Source of the DNA: Methylocaldum sp. 14B | Lineage (GTDB): Bacteria; Pseudomonadota; Gammaproteobacteria; Methylococcales; Methylococcaceae | NCBI RefSeq assembly: GCF_002005105.1 | Contig: NZ_MSCV01000004.1 | Location: forward strand, 62,001-126,000 | Reading direction: 5' to 3' | Length of the DNA stretch: 64,000 nt | Part shown: piece by piece, positions 37,917 through 46,643 of the stretch | Layout: each line of letters starts with the position of its first letter | Position numbering within the stretch: the first letter of the stretch is position 1 | Translations under genes and position numbers: made by a program | The notes under the pieces: model-generated | Database searches by the model: none | Seen by the model: the letters and a program-made list of their open reading frames with translations, nothing else | What the model was told of the DNA's origin: nothing

Positions 37917-39560
37917 ATGTTGCGTATCAGATTGGCGATGGTTGTCGCCATCTCTCTGTGTTTTGTCTTCGTGCTCGGCTTTACGCTGTACTGGGGGTCT
38001 CACAAAATCGCCCTGTATTCGTCCCGCAGCCAGTCGGCTTACGAGGCGTTCGACCGCTATCAGCAGCTCTACCGGGAAGCTTATCGCTATTTTAAGCAAC
38101 GCATGGATCTGCTCCTGGTCGATCAGCAAGGCACGGCGGCTGATGTCGAGATGTCCCGCCAGCGTCTGCACGATGCGGTCGAACGCCTGCGGAAAGCCGC
38201 GGCAACCGACCTGGACGCCGCCAGCGATATCGAGGTCTGGCAGACCCGTCAGAGCGAACTGGACAGCATCGCCCGTCTGAGCGCCTCGCTCGAAGCCGGC
38301 ATGAATCGGTTCGACCAGGTCGACCGCCTGCGGCAGGAGGGTCGGCGCGAAGCGGCGTTATTGCTGCTGTCGGAAGTTCTGGAGGAAGACATCGACCGCA
38401 AATTCGACCCGCTGATCGATGATGCGATCAATCGCGAGCGTGAGCGGGCCCTGGTGGCGAGAGAGCGATTGATGGGGCTGATCGGGCTTTCCAGCTGGAT
38501 TTCCATCAGCACGGCCATCGTCTCGGTGGTTTTCAGCATCGCCGCGGGCGCCATGCTTTTCAGAAGCATCCGAAGGCCGATCGAGGCCCTGATGCGAGGC
38601 ACCGACGAAATCGCGGCCGGCAATCTCCCTTATCGCATTCCCATAGATAGCCGGGACGAATTCGGTTATCTCGCCAAGCACTTCAATCAAATGGCGCAAG
38701 AGCTGGAAGTCCAGCAGCGGAAGCTCGGCGAGGCGCGCACTGTGCTGGAACAAAAGGTGGCGGAGCGGACGCTCGAGCTGAACCACCTCAACGGCGAGCT
38801 GCAACGCATGGATCATGCGCGGAGGCAGTTCTTCGCCGATATCAGTCACGAACTGCGCACCCCGATTACGGTGATCCGCGGCGAGGCCGAAGTGACGCTT
38901 CGGGGGAGGAACAAGGATGCCGAGGAGTACAAGGAATCCTTGCAGCGCATTCTCGAACTGTCGCTGCAATTGGGTAAGCTGGTCAACGATCTGTTGTTCC
39001 TCGCCAGGGCCGAAACCGCGAACCTACAGTTCGAGTGGGAAACCCTCGATCTCGTCGAACTGGTCGTCAATGCGGCCGAGGATATACGTGTGCTGGCGCA
39101 GGAGAAATCGATCGAGGTGACGCTGAACGTAACGGATACGCCGGTGTGGGTCCGCGGCGACAAACAGCGGCTTCGACAGATCATTTTCGTTCTCGGGGAC
39201 AATGCCTGCCGATATTCGCATGCCGGCGGCCGGATCATCATCGATCTGGAGGGCGACGGAACGGAAGCGCTCTTGCGCGTCATCGATCACGGCATAGGCA
39301 TTCCCGCCCAGGACCTCAAGATGATCTTCGACCGTTACTACCGCAGCACGAATGCCCGCCGTTCCAGCGACGACGGCACCGGCCTCGGGCTTCCGGTCGC
39401 AAAAGCCATCGTGGCCGCGCATGGCGGGGAGATTTCGGCGGACAGCAGCGAAGAAGCGGGAACGACATTTGCAGTAACATTGCCGCAAGTTGATTTGAAA
39501 GACAGCGCTGTCGATGCGAGCGCCGACGATTTCGACTACGTCCGAGAATCGGCCGCATAG
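37917..39560 (+). CDS. HAMP-containing sensor histidine kinase
   Basis: A 547-residue membrane kinase. Membrane helix 1 is at about 7-27, followed by a helical periplasmic sensor domain to about 190, helix 2 (ISISTAIVSVVFSIAAGAML) and a HAMP domain (FRSIRRPIEAL, DEFGYLAKHFNQM). A coiled coil precedes HisKA with His311 in ISHELRTPITVIRGE; HATPase_c shows GDNACRYS, DHGIGIP and GTGLGLPVAK. An OmpR-type regulator gene follows after 239 bp that include a repeat; the two very probably form a pair, although kinase-first order and the repeat are slightly unusual. The signal is unknown. Confidence 0.9.
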   Translation: MLRIRLAMVVAISLCFVFVLGFTLYWGSHKIALYSSRSQSAYEAFDRYQQLYREAYRYFKQRMDLLLVDQQGTAADVEMSRQRLHDAVERLRKAAATDLDAASDIEVWQTRQSELDSIARLSASLEAGMNRFDQVDRLRQEGRREAALLLLSEVLEEDIDRKFDPLIDDAINRERERALVARERLMGLIGLSSWISISTAIVSVVFSIAAGAMLFRSIRRPIEALMRGTDEIAAGNLPYRIPIDSRDEFGYLAKHFNQMAQELEVQQRKLGEARTVLEQKVAERTLELNHLNGELQRMDHARRQFFADISHELRTPITVIRGEAEVTLRGRNKDAEEYKESLQRILELSLQLGKLVNDLLFLARAETANLQFEWETLDLVELVVNAAEDIRVLAQEKSIEVTLNVTDTPVWVRGDKQRLRQIIFVLGDNACRYSHAGGRIIIDLEGDGTEALLRVIDHGIGIPAQDLKMIFDRYYRSTNARRSSDDGTGLGLPVAKAIVAAHGGEISADSSEEAGTTFAVTLPQVDLKDSAVDASADDFDYVRESAA

Positions 39561-39629
39561 CTCGAAGGCCGGCGTTTTGTGGGAACGGGCTTTAGAGCTG
39601 ATTTCGTCGCGATGTAGCGCCCGAGGCTA

Positions 39630-39653
39630 GTAGGTCGGCAATCCTTTGCCGAC
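39630..39653. repeat. Single arm of repeat family A
   Basis: TAGGTCGGCAATCCTTTGCC begins at 39631 and is followed by GACGAAGACG, exactly as in the copy near 23738. A GTAGCGCCCGAGG segment just before it matches the flank of the copies near 6.7 kb and 42.5 kb. It lies between the kinase and its response-regulator gene. Confidence 0.75.
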
Positions 39654-39799
39654 GAAGACGTTTCGATGGGCACGCTACGCTTTGCCCATCCTACCTAGCC
39701 CGCGATGGGCAGCCGTTCGGGATCGCGGGCTAGAGCCTGCTCCAACGGAATGCGCAAAATGTCTAATAAAACGCTTTTTTTGGGAGAGGTAACAAGACC

Positions 39800-40519
39800 T
39801 TGGATATTCTGCTGGTGGAAGACGACGAGCGTATCGTCGAATTCGTCAGACGAGGGTTGAAGGCCGAGGGGTATGCGGTGGATGTCGCCCGTACCGGACG
39901 GGACGGCATCGCGCTGGGAAACACGGCGGCCTATCGGTTGATCATCCTGGATCGAAAGCTGCCCGATCTTACCGGTCTCGAAGTGTGCGAGCGCCTGCGC
40001 GCCGATCACGTCGACACGCCCATACTCATGCTGACGGCCATGGATACGGTGCAGGACAAGGTGACCGGTCTCCGCTCCGGAGCGGACGACTATATGACCA
40101 AGCCCTTCTCGTTCGAAGAATTGCTCGCACGCATCGAAGCGCTGATGCGGCGGCGCGGAGTAGGGATCAAGAGCGAGGCCAGGGAACTCCGCATCGCCGA
40201 TCTGGTGCTGAACCAGGAGACCCATGAGGTTCGGCGCGGCAATCAGGTGATCGATCTGACGCCCAAGGAGTTCGCGCTGCTCGAGAGTTTCATGAAGGCT
40301 CCCGGTAAGGTTTTGAGCCGAACGCGGATTCTGGAGCAGGTTTGGGGTTACAGCGCCGATCCCATGACCAATGTGGTCGACGTGTACGTCCGCCAGTTGC
40401 GGCGCAAGATCGATGAGAATTACGACCATAAGCTTCTCAAGACGGTTCGGGGTTACGGCTACAAGCTGGACGCCTCGCAGGAATCGGACGCGATCGCCCA
40501 GGGGGGCGCAGAGGCCTGA
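39800..40519 (+). CDS. OmpR-family response regulator
   Basis: A 239-residue regulator: receiver domain (1-115) with phospho-acceptor Asp51 in LIILDRKLPDLTG and the conserved KPFSFEELLAR, then a winged helix-turn-helix (about 130-230) with LTPKEFALLESF and VDVYVRQLRRKID, ending TVRGYGYKLD. It starts with TTG; GGGAGAGG lies about ten bases upstream. The kinase gene at 37917 is the likely partner. The autotransporter gene follows at 40678 on the same strand and could be a target, but that is inference. Confidence 0.92.
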   Translation: MDILLVEDDERIVEFVRRGLKAEGYAVDVARTGRDGIALGNTAAYRLIILDRKLPDLTGLEVCERLRADHVDTPILMLTAMDTVQDKVTGLRSGADDYMTKPFSFEELLARIEALMRRRGVGIKSEARELRIADLVLNQETHEVRRGNQVIDLTPKEFALLESFMKAPGKVLSRTRILEQVWGYSADPMTNVVDVYVRQLRRKIDENYDHKLLKTVRGYGYKLDASQESDAIAQGGAEA

Positions 40520-40677
40520 GTAAAGCGCAGGGGACGCTGAAGCACACTCATGTGCGCCCACGCCGATCCGTTGCGGTATTATCTGCATGCCCGAAGTGGG
40601 CTTCCGGGGGCGGCGGATTACGAACAATAAATAATTCGGGCAAATCGATTGTTCGAACTCATCACCAGGTGCATCTC

Positions 40678-42486
40678 ATGAATAGGGTTATCCATGGCCT
40701 GTCCGCAGGCGAATATCGGGGTGGGGGCTCCCGTGGGGAAGAATCATGTTTTACACGGTTCCTTCTTTTTTTCATCACCCCTTTACGATGGCCGATGGCG
40801 GCGCTCGCGATTGCCCTGGGCGGATACCAACACCTGGCACTGGCCGATACCGTCACGGTCAGTCCAACGGCGCCTTCGGTGCCCGCGGACGCCGGGTCGG
40901 TGGACATCACGCTCACCTATTCGCGAGGTCCGAGTGAGACTGACGTATTCGGTACTCTTGATGTAACCTGGATAACGATCGACGGTACCGCGACGGCTCC
41001 GGCGGACTATACCGGGGTGAGCGGGCAGACGAGCTTCGATCGCGAACAAGGACCATTGACGCAAACCCAGACCATCACGATTCCCATCGCGAACAACCCG
41101 AGTCTGGCTTCCGAGCGGACATTCACACTCAGCTTGACTTGTAACGACAGTTCGTCGGAAGGCCCCTGCGCCGCAGCCCAGTTTCCGACCAGTTCCGTCA
41201 CCATCACCATCACGCCTGTGCCAACCACGCCCACTCCGGCACCGACCCCAACGCCGCTCAGCGAGCTTCCCGGACTCACCGAAAACCAGCGCTCCGTGGC
41301 CAATGCCCTGGTAGGGGCCTGTGACGGAGCCACCGGCGAACTGGCGCTGCGCTGTTCGGATCTGTTGGGCTCCGGATTGACCGACGCCGAGAAGATCGCC
41401 GCCTTGAGCCAGATCACCCCCGAGCAGGTGGCTTCCCAAACCAGCATGCCGCTGCGCATAGGCACCGGGCGCATGGCCAACCTGAAGCAGCGTTTGACCA
41501 TGCTGCGGCACGGCGGCGGCGGTCTCGACCTGGCCATGAATATCGACGGCCGAAACATTTCTTACGCCCAGCTCGCGCGTGCGCTCGGGAAGGAGTCGGG
41601 CGGTGCGGCAGGCGACGGACCGGACGATCCGTTGCGGGACAGTCCCTTCGGGTTTTTCGTGCAGGGCCGGTTCAACGGCGGCGACAGGGACTCTACCGGC
41701 GAGGAGCGGGGCTACCGGTTCACGACCGGCGGCCTTACCCTGGGTGCCGATTACCGGCTGACCGATCAGCTGATCCTGGGCCTCGCGTTCGGCTATGACG
41801 GTACCTCCGCCGTCTTCAGCCAGGATTCCGGCGCGATGGACACCGATTCCTACCACGGCTCCTTCTACGGCAGCTATTACCTGCCGGCGGATTTCTACGT
41901 GGACTGGATAGGAAATTTCACTCGCCACGATTACGACATGAAGCGCAATATCCGCTATACCGGATTCTCGTCGCGGGCGCGCAGCAATCCGGAAGGCAAT
42001 CAGTACGGCTTCGCCGTCAGTCTCGGCAAGGATTTCGCGATCAGCGAATGGAACCTGAACCCGTACCTCCGCATGGAGTATGCCAAGCTCCAGATCGACG
42101 CCTACCAGGAAAAAGGCGGCGGTGGCCTGGGCCTGGCCTTCGGCAGCCAGGACGATCATTCCCTGACCACGGATCTGGGCGCGCAGATCGGCCGGTCGTT
42201 CAGCCTGCCTTGGGCGGTGCTGACGCCGTCGATTCGCTTCGAGTGGGAACACCAGTACCAGAACGGTTCGCGCGACCTCCGCGTCCGTTTCGCGGACGCG
42301 GCCGCCGGCACCGGCAGCTTCTCCATCTCCAACTCGGCTCCGGACCGCGATTATTTCAATCTGGGCGGATCATTGGCCGCCACCTTGCCCGGCGGCAACG
42401 CCGCTTTTCTGCGCTATGAAACCCGGTTAGGCCAGCAGGCCGTGTCCAGTCATATCGTCGAGGCCGGCGTCAGAATTTCGTTTTAG
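40678..42486 (+). CDS. Autotransporter with Calx-beta-like passenger
   Basis: A 602-residue outer-membrane protein. After an atypical long leader, the hydrophobic segment AALAIALGGYQHLALAD looks like the signal region. Residues about 60-180 resemble a Calx-beta repeat (GTATAPADYTGVSGQTSF, TITIPIANNPSLASERTFTL). A proline-threonine linker (TTPTPAPTPTP) follows, then a helical region (ENQRSVANALVGAC, ISPEQ-like ITPEQVASQ) typical of the stretch before autotransporter barrels. The C-terminal ~280 residues form the barrel, with YRFTTGGLTLGADYRLTDQL and terminal VEAGVRISF. The passenger is short and has no protease motif, so adhesion or a structural role is more likely than catalysis. Confidence 0.85.
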   Translation: MNRVIHGLSAGEYRGGGSRGEESCFTRFLLFFITPLRWPMAALAIALGGYQHLALADTVTVSPTAPSVPADAGSVDITLTYSRGPSETDVFGTLDVTWITIDGTATAPADYTGVSGQTSFDREQGPLTQTQTITIPIANNPSLASERTFTLSLTCNDSSSEGPCAAAQFPTSSVTITITPVPTTPTPAPTPTPLSELPGLTENQRSVANALVGACDGATGELALRCSDLLGSGLTDAEKIAALSQITPEQVASQTSMPLRIGTGRMANLKQRLTMLRHGGGGLDLAMNIDGRNISYAQLARALGKESGGAAGDGPDDPLRDSPFGFFVQGRFNGGDRDSTGEERGYRFTTGGLTLGADYRLTDQLILGLAFGYDGTSAVFSQDSGAMDTDSYHGSFYGSYYLPADFYVDWIGNFTRHDYDMKRNIRYTGFSSRARSNPEGNQYGFAVSLGKDFAISEWNLNPYLRMEYAKLQIDAYQEKGGGGLGLAFGSQDDHSLTTDLGAQIGRSFSLPWAVLTPSIRFEWEHQYQNGSRDLRVRFADAAAGTGSFSISNSAPDRDYFNLGGSLAATLPGGNAAFLRYETRLGQQAVSSHIVEAGVRISF

Positions 42487-42517
42487 GACATTGTTCGGTC
42501 TGGCGTAGCGCCGCCCA

Positions 42518-42652
42518 GTAGGTCGGGAATCCCTTCCCGACATCATTGTCGGCAAAGGATGGCCGACCTACCAGCTTATTTTGGCCTGCATTCCGGGGGT
42601 GTGCGTGCCGAGTTCCCGTTTCACCCCGCTATACTGTGGTGAAAAACGCTCA
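42518..42652. repeat. Repeat family A copy, reverse orientation, with conserved tail
   Basis: The arms GTAGGTCGGGAATCCC and GGCAAAGGATGGCCGACC (42518-42571) form the core; read on the minus strand it aligns with the tandem units at 15.4 kb, including GCAGGCCAAAAT. The following CCGCTATACTGTGGTGAAAA (to 42652) matches the tail of the copy at 6.7 kb. It separates the convergent autotransporter and copper-receptor genes, where it could end both transcripts. Confidence 0.75.
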
Positions 42653-42704
42653 AGGCATCGCACGAAATTCCGCCGGCCTTGGAAGCCGCTCCGGGACGCG
42701 CTCG

Positions 42705-44906
42705 TCAGAACGTCAGGGTCACCCCCACGTAAGCCGAGCGCCCCATGCCGGGCAGGGCGGTGCCATAGACAAACGGGCGCGCACCGAGATAGGCGCCGCC
42801 CAGAGGCAAGTCGTAGTTCTTGTCGAGCAGGTTGTCGAGGCCGGCGTCGATGCGGACATGCTTCCATTCGTAGCCGGTGCGCAGGTTGACCAAAGCGTAG
42901 CCGCCCGTCTTGAGTTCGTTCCTGACGTCCGCCACATCGGTTTTGGACGCCACCAATTGGAGTTCGACGGCGTTGTTCCAGCCGCCCCATTGGTGGTCGA
43001 CGGTCAGTTTGCCGTTGACCGGCATCATGTGATAGAGGTTGTCGCCGGTATCCAGATTTTCGCCGCGGACATAACCCAGCACGCCCCGGCCGGTAAAGCG
43101 CCCGAATCGGGTGTCGCCCAGGAGCGCCTTGCCGGAGAAATCGACGCCGTAGAGTTGAGCGTCATGGTTGGCGAACTTGAGGAACACGAAGCCGTCGGTC
43201 GCCGCCAGATTGGCCGCCGTGCACGGCGTGCCGGCGGTCACCGGACAGCGGTCCGCGTCGATGTAATCTTCGACATAGGTGTAATAAGGCGTGATCCTGA
43301 CGTCCCATTCCTGTTGCTGCGCGTCATGCCAACCGAACGTGGCGCTTATGGTATGCGCTACTTCCGGCTCCAGATCCGGGTCGCCGACATAGCCGTTGCC
43401 GTCGCCGAACCAGCCGTTCATGTACATGGCCATGCTGCCCAAACCCCAGGCATAACGTTCATAAAGGTTAGGGGAGCGATTCTTGCGCGCGTAGCCCGCT
43501 TCGAAATGGCTGGTGTCGTTCGGCGTGTAGCGCACCAGGGCGGTCACGTCGAAGTTGTCGTCGGTACGGTCGCGGCTTCTGGCGTTGAAGGTGCCGGCCG
43601 CCCGCTGGTCGGCGCGCTGCATCATCGACGTCGAGGAGTAAGGCTGCACGGTGTCGGCATTCATGCTCACGTGATCGTGGCGCAGTCCGAGCAGCGAACT
43701 CCATTCCTCGCTCCAGCGCGCGTCCCATTCGGCAAATGTGCCGATGCGGTCGCGTTCGCCGTTGCGGACGTTCCAGAAGATGTCGGGTTCCATCATCATG
43801 CTGCCGGCGACCGGCGGCCACCAGTCGTCCAGTTCGTTGCGATGATATTCGTTGCCGATGCGCAGGGTATCCCGATCCGATAGCGGTATTTCCGCCTTGA
43901 TCTGGTAGCCGAGATTGTTGCCTTTCGTCTTCATGGGCATGTCGCCGGGTCGTTTGTCCTCCAGGAAGTTCATCTCGTGCTCGGTGTGCTCGTAGTAAAA
44001 CCGGGTTTCCAGATCGCCCCAGCCGAATTTCCCCTTGTACCGGACATTGCCGAAGGTGCTGTCGTTGTCGACCATGTCCATGCGGGCATTGGGAAAGCCC
44101 TGGCGCGGAATGTTCTGCTGCCCGGCGTTGACGACGAGCAGATGATCGTCGTTGCCGAGCGCCAGGGTCATCGAGTGGTTCTGGGCCTCGTACTGGCTGG
44201 ATTTGACCTCGAAGCCGCCGCCCGCCTTGTAGTTGTCGCTCTCGGTGTGGGAACCGGTATAGGACAAGGCCATGTGCTCGCCCGCCGCGTTGAGCGTCAC
44301 GCTGCCGCCGAAGGCTTCGCCGTTGGTGCGATAGAACGAGGAAATACTGCCCCCGAATATCGCCCCTTCCTCGGCCGTGGCGAAACGGGGAGTGATGGAA
44401 TCGAGGATGATGGTTCCGCCGAGGCTGTCGCCGCCGAGACTGACCGGCGTGATGCCCGCCACGACCGTCGCCTGTTCCACGTTGCGCAAATCGATATAGG
44501 ACAGGGGCGGATTCATGTGGTTGGCACAGGCGGAGGTGATTGACATGCCGTTGATCTGTACCTTGACCCGGTCGTCGTTGAGGCCGTGAATCACCGGGAG
44601 ACTGGATAATCCGCCCGAACCATAGCGGCTGAATCCCGGCACGTCGTCGAAAAGCGCAGCGGTATCGCTGGTGTAAGACTGCTTCCTGGCTATGGTCTTG
44701 CCGGTCAGTTCGCTGGTGTTCAGCGACTTGAAATTCGGTGTCCACGATTCGGTCACGAGAATTTTTTCGAGTCGCACGGCATCGCCGCTTTGGCTTTCCG
44801 TCTTGTCGGCGGCGAATGCCGAGATCGCGCAGGAAAATGACAGGGCGCCGGTCAGCGCCTTCGTCAATCGTTCGTTAAACACAGTCTTTTTCACGCATAA
44901 CCTCAT
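42705..44906 (-). CDS. oprC: TonB-dependent copper receptor, OprC-type
   Basis: A 733-residue outer-membrane receptor: signal peptide (ending AISAFAAD), plug domain with GKTIARKQSYTSDTAALFDD, and a 22-strand-type barrel ending YVGVTLTF. The copper-binding signature of OprC is present: Cys127 and Met131 (CANHM, within SITSACANHMNPPLSYID) and His310 and Met312 (HEM, in EHTEHEMNF). The CxxxM-HxM set binds copper in OprC of Pseudomonas. It should import copper across the outer membrane using TonB energy. It is monocistronic, with 730 bp of gene-poor DNA upstream. A methanotroph with copper-dependent methane oxidation would have special need of it. Confidence 0.88.
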   Translation of the reverse strand: MRLCVKKTVFNERLTKALTGALSFSCAISAFAADKTESQSGDAVRLEKILVTESWTPNFKSLNTSELTGKTIARKQSYTSDTAALFDDVPGFSRYGSGGLSSLPVIHGLNDDRVKVQINGMSITSACANHMNPPLSYIDLRNVEQATVVAGITPVSLGGDSLGGTIILDSITPRFATAEEGAIFGGSISSFYRTNGEAFGGSVTLNAAGEHMALSYTGSHTESDNYKAGGGFEVKSSQYEAQNHSMTLALGNDDHLLVVNAGQQNIPRQGFPNARMDMVDNDSTFGNVRYKGKFGWGDLETRFYYEHTEHEMNFLEDKRPGDMPMKTKGNNLGYQIKAEIPLSDRDTLRIGNEYHRNELDDWWPPVAGSMMMEPDIFWNVRNGERDRIGTFAEWDARWSEEWSSLLGLRHDHVSMNADTVQPYSSTSMMQRADQRAAGTFNARSRDRTDDNFDVTALVRYTPNDTSHFEAGYARKNRSPNLYERYAWGLGSMAMYMNGWFGDGNGYVGDPDLEPEVAHTISATFGWHDAQQQEWDVRITPYYTYVEDYIDADRCPVTAGTPCTAANLAATDGFVFLKFANHDAQLYGVDFSGKALLGDTRFGRFTGRGVLGYVRGENLDTGDNLYHMMPVNGKLTVDHQWGGWNNAVELQLVASKTDVADVRNELKTGGYALVNLRTGYEWKHVRIDAGLDNLLDKNYDLPLGGAYLGARPFVYGTALPGMGRSAYVGVTLTF

Positions 44907-45637
44907 CTAAGTACACACAAGAGAATCGGACGGCGGGCGCCGACGCGGAGCGTTATGGCAAAGACTGCACCACATTAAAACATTATCGTATTATCAAATG
45001 TTTAAGGATTATTTCCCCAATTTTGGCGCTGTAGTGTGTGGTAAATGCCTCGCTTTTGTGAGGGATATCGCTCACTTTTGGCGACTTAAGGAAGGCAAGA
45101 TTTGGTAGATGCTTGAATTTCCGCCACGAGTTACGGCTAAGGCGATGCAGCCCAGAACCAAATCTTGCGGCCGGCACGGGGGCGGATGTGGCAAATACCG
45201 CGGTCGGTCGGCGATTCGCCAGAGCGTTGACGAAGCGCTGAAGCGTTTGTCGCAGCAGGGGTGTTCTGCATGGGTTGGAAAGCAGCCTTCATGGCGGGTT
45301 CCTGCGCCGAAAAAATATAGACGCGAGTCAGCTGTCGCAGATTGGTATCATTTGCCGACGAAACCGTAGTACCCGGAAGCGTTGCGACGGCGGCAGCCGT
45401 TTGCGTTTGAAAGCGATTTCCGATCTACTTTCGTACCCTGCGCGCGAGATGTGCGCCATTCGCCCCGGTGCTCTGTGCTATTTCCCGTGTGCCACCGGGC
45501 GTTTTGTCCAGGGCGCACGAACCGAACTCGCCGTGCTCATCAAACCGAGTGCGGCAAATCAATCGTTTAAACCAATGGCACGCTTTCTGTTATCAAAGTC
45601 TCGCCGGTGCTGATCCGACCAACCAAGTAAACCGCAC
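44907..45637. other. Gene-poor divergent region upstream of the copper receptor
   Basis: About 730 bp. The part next to the receptor gene is AT-rich and contains the inverted repeat at 44978-45003. Near 45200-45330 an open segment reads IRQSVDEALKRLSQQG, which recalls the winged-helix N-terminus of DUF6088/AbiEi-type antitoxins, but the continuation is only partly similar and in another frame, so at most this is a decayed remnant. No intact gene is supportable. Confidence 0.35.
44978..45003. promoter_or_regulatory. AT-rich inverted repeat upstream of the copper receptor gene
   Basis: AAACATT at 44978-44984 and AATGTTT at 44997-45003 are perfect inverted copies separated by 12 bases, set 70-100 bp upstream of the oprC start codon. 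Position and symmetry suit a metal-responsive repressor site, but the sequence does not match a known box that I can name. Confidence 0.3.
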
Positions 45638-46375
45638 ATGATCGCGTCGAACCAACCGCTACACCGCTTTTTCAAGGCGCGCCGCCGGATGACTCTGGCC
45701 GAGCGCGCGGCCGTACTGGTCATCGTCTCGGTATCGATAGGCGTGGTGATGTCGCTCGTGCGCGGCGACGATTTCGCGGCCGAATGCGCTGTCACCGACG
45801 CCAGCCTGGGCGCCATCCGCACGGCGATTCTGGGCGGACGGGCCGGCCTTGGGGGATACCGTGCCGACGTCGGCGAGATCCCGCGCTCGATCCGCGACCT
45901 GTTCGACCCGGCGTCATTGCCGCCGCATCTTCGGACCTTCGATCCTGCGAGCGGGCGCGGCTGGCGCGGCCCGTACCTGACCGATGGCGTACGGATCGAC
46001 GTCCGCAAGGCCCATTGCAGCTTCTCCGACGCGAGCTGCGACAGCGGCCGTTTCATCAACGGTTTGGCCAACGGCGACACGGGCGTTCTCGACGGATTCG
46101 GACGCCATGCGCCCGAATGCACGAATTCGGACGCCGAGCGCTATTGCAGAAATCCGATCCTGCTCCAGATCCCCTGCGACGATCTGAACCGCAACGGCGT
46201 CTGCGGCGACAGCGGTGATGTGTGGCTGCCGGGCAATGCACGGCTCGTTTCGGCGGGACCCAACGGGGAATTGGAGACCGCTCTGGCGGACTACAGCGCC
46301 GGCCGCCGCGGCGACGACCGGGTGCTGTACCTGCTCATGGGCGATCCGGGCGGCGGCAACCGACCATGCAAATGA
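45638..46375 (+). CDS. GspG-like pseudopilin with a degenerate prepilin signal
   Basis: A 245-residue protein with one N-terminal hydrophobic helix, RRMTLAERAAVLVIVSVSIG, laid out like a type IV pilin/pseudopilin leader: short basic start, TLxE with a glutamate at the +5-like position, then the helix. The cleavage glycine is replaced by arginine and the +1 phenylalanine by methionine, so processing by prepilin peptidase is doubtful. The C-terminal part keeps GspG-type features: GRGWRGPYLTDG, GVLDGFGRH and ARLVSAGPNGELET. Six or more cysteines may form disulfides. No other secretion or pilus gene is near, so it is an orphan. Confidence 0.6.
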   Translation: MIASNQPLHRFFKARRRMTLAERAAVLVIVSVSIGVVMSLVRGDDFAAECAVTDASLGAIRTAILGGRAGLGGYRADVGEIPRSIRDLFDPASLPPHLRTFDPASGRGWRGPYLTDGVRIDVRKAHCSFSDASCDSGRFINGLANGDTGVLDGFGRHAPECTNSDAERYCRNPILLQIPCDDLNRNGVCGDSGDVWLPGNARLVSAGPNGELETALADYSAGRRGDDRVLYLLMGDPGGGNRPCK

Positions 46376-46413
46376 TGCCGGCCGATTCTCTCCCGATACG
46401 GCCGGATGGCACT

Positions 46414-46560
46414 TTAAGGAATGTTGGCTGAATCGACGGCGGTGGTCGGCTTGCGGTGCGGGGCGATGGTTTTCCGTATCCGCTCGAACGAGTCTCGGAA
46501 ATCTTCTTCCCCGCTCGTGCATTCGAAATTCTTATGATTTCCATAATAAAAACAAGGCAT
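46414..46560 (-). CDS. Possible 48-residue small protein
   Basis: A short ATG-initiated frame on the minus strand encodes MPCFYYGNHKNFECTSGEED followed by a basic helix and ends DSANIP. It fills part of the gap between the pseudopilin-like gene and pyruvate carboxylase and lies antisense to neither. There is a GGGC but no strong ribosome site. I know no family for it; it could be chance. Confidence 0.25.
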   Translation of the reverse strand: MPCFYYGNHKNFECTSGEEDFRDSFERIRKTIAPHRKPTTAVDSANIP

Positions 46561-46643
46561 TGCCCAGCTGGTCTTGGCATTCGGTTTCTGTAGAATAGGA
46601 TTTCTCCATTCGGATAAATCGGTTCCGATCTACGAGAAACCAC

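Noticed and set aside
42546-43883. Long plus-strand open frame of 445 codons
   Set aside because: It is antisense to the copper receptor gene, whose minus-strand product has clear signal peptide, plug, barrel and copper motifs. The plus-strand product has no recognisable domain and is an effect of GC-rich codon bias.
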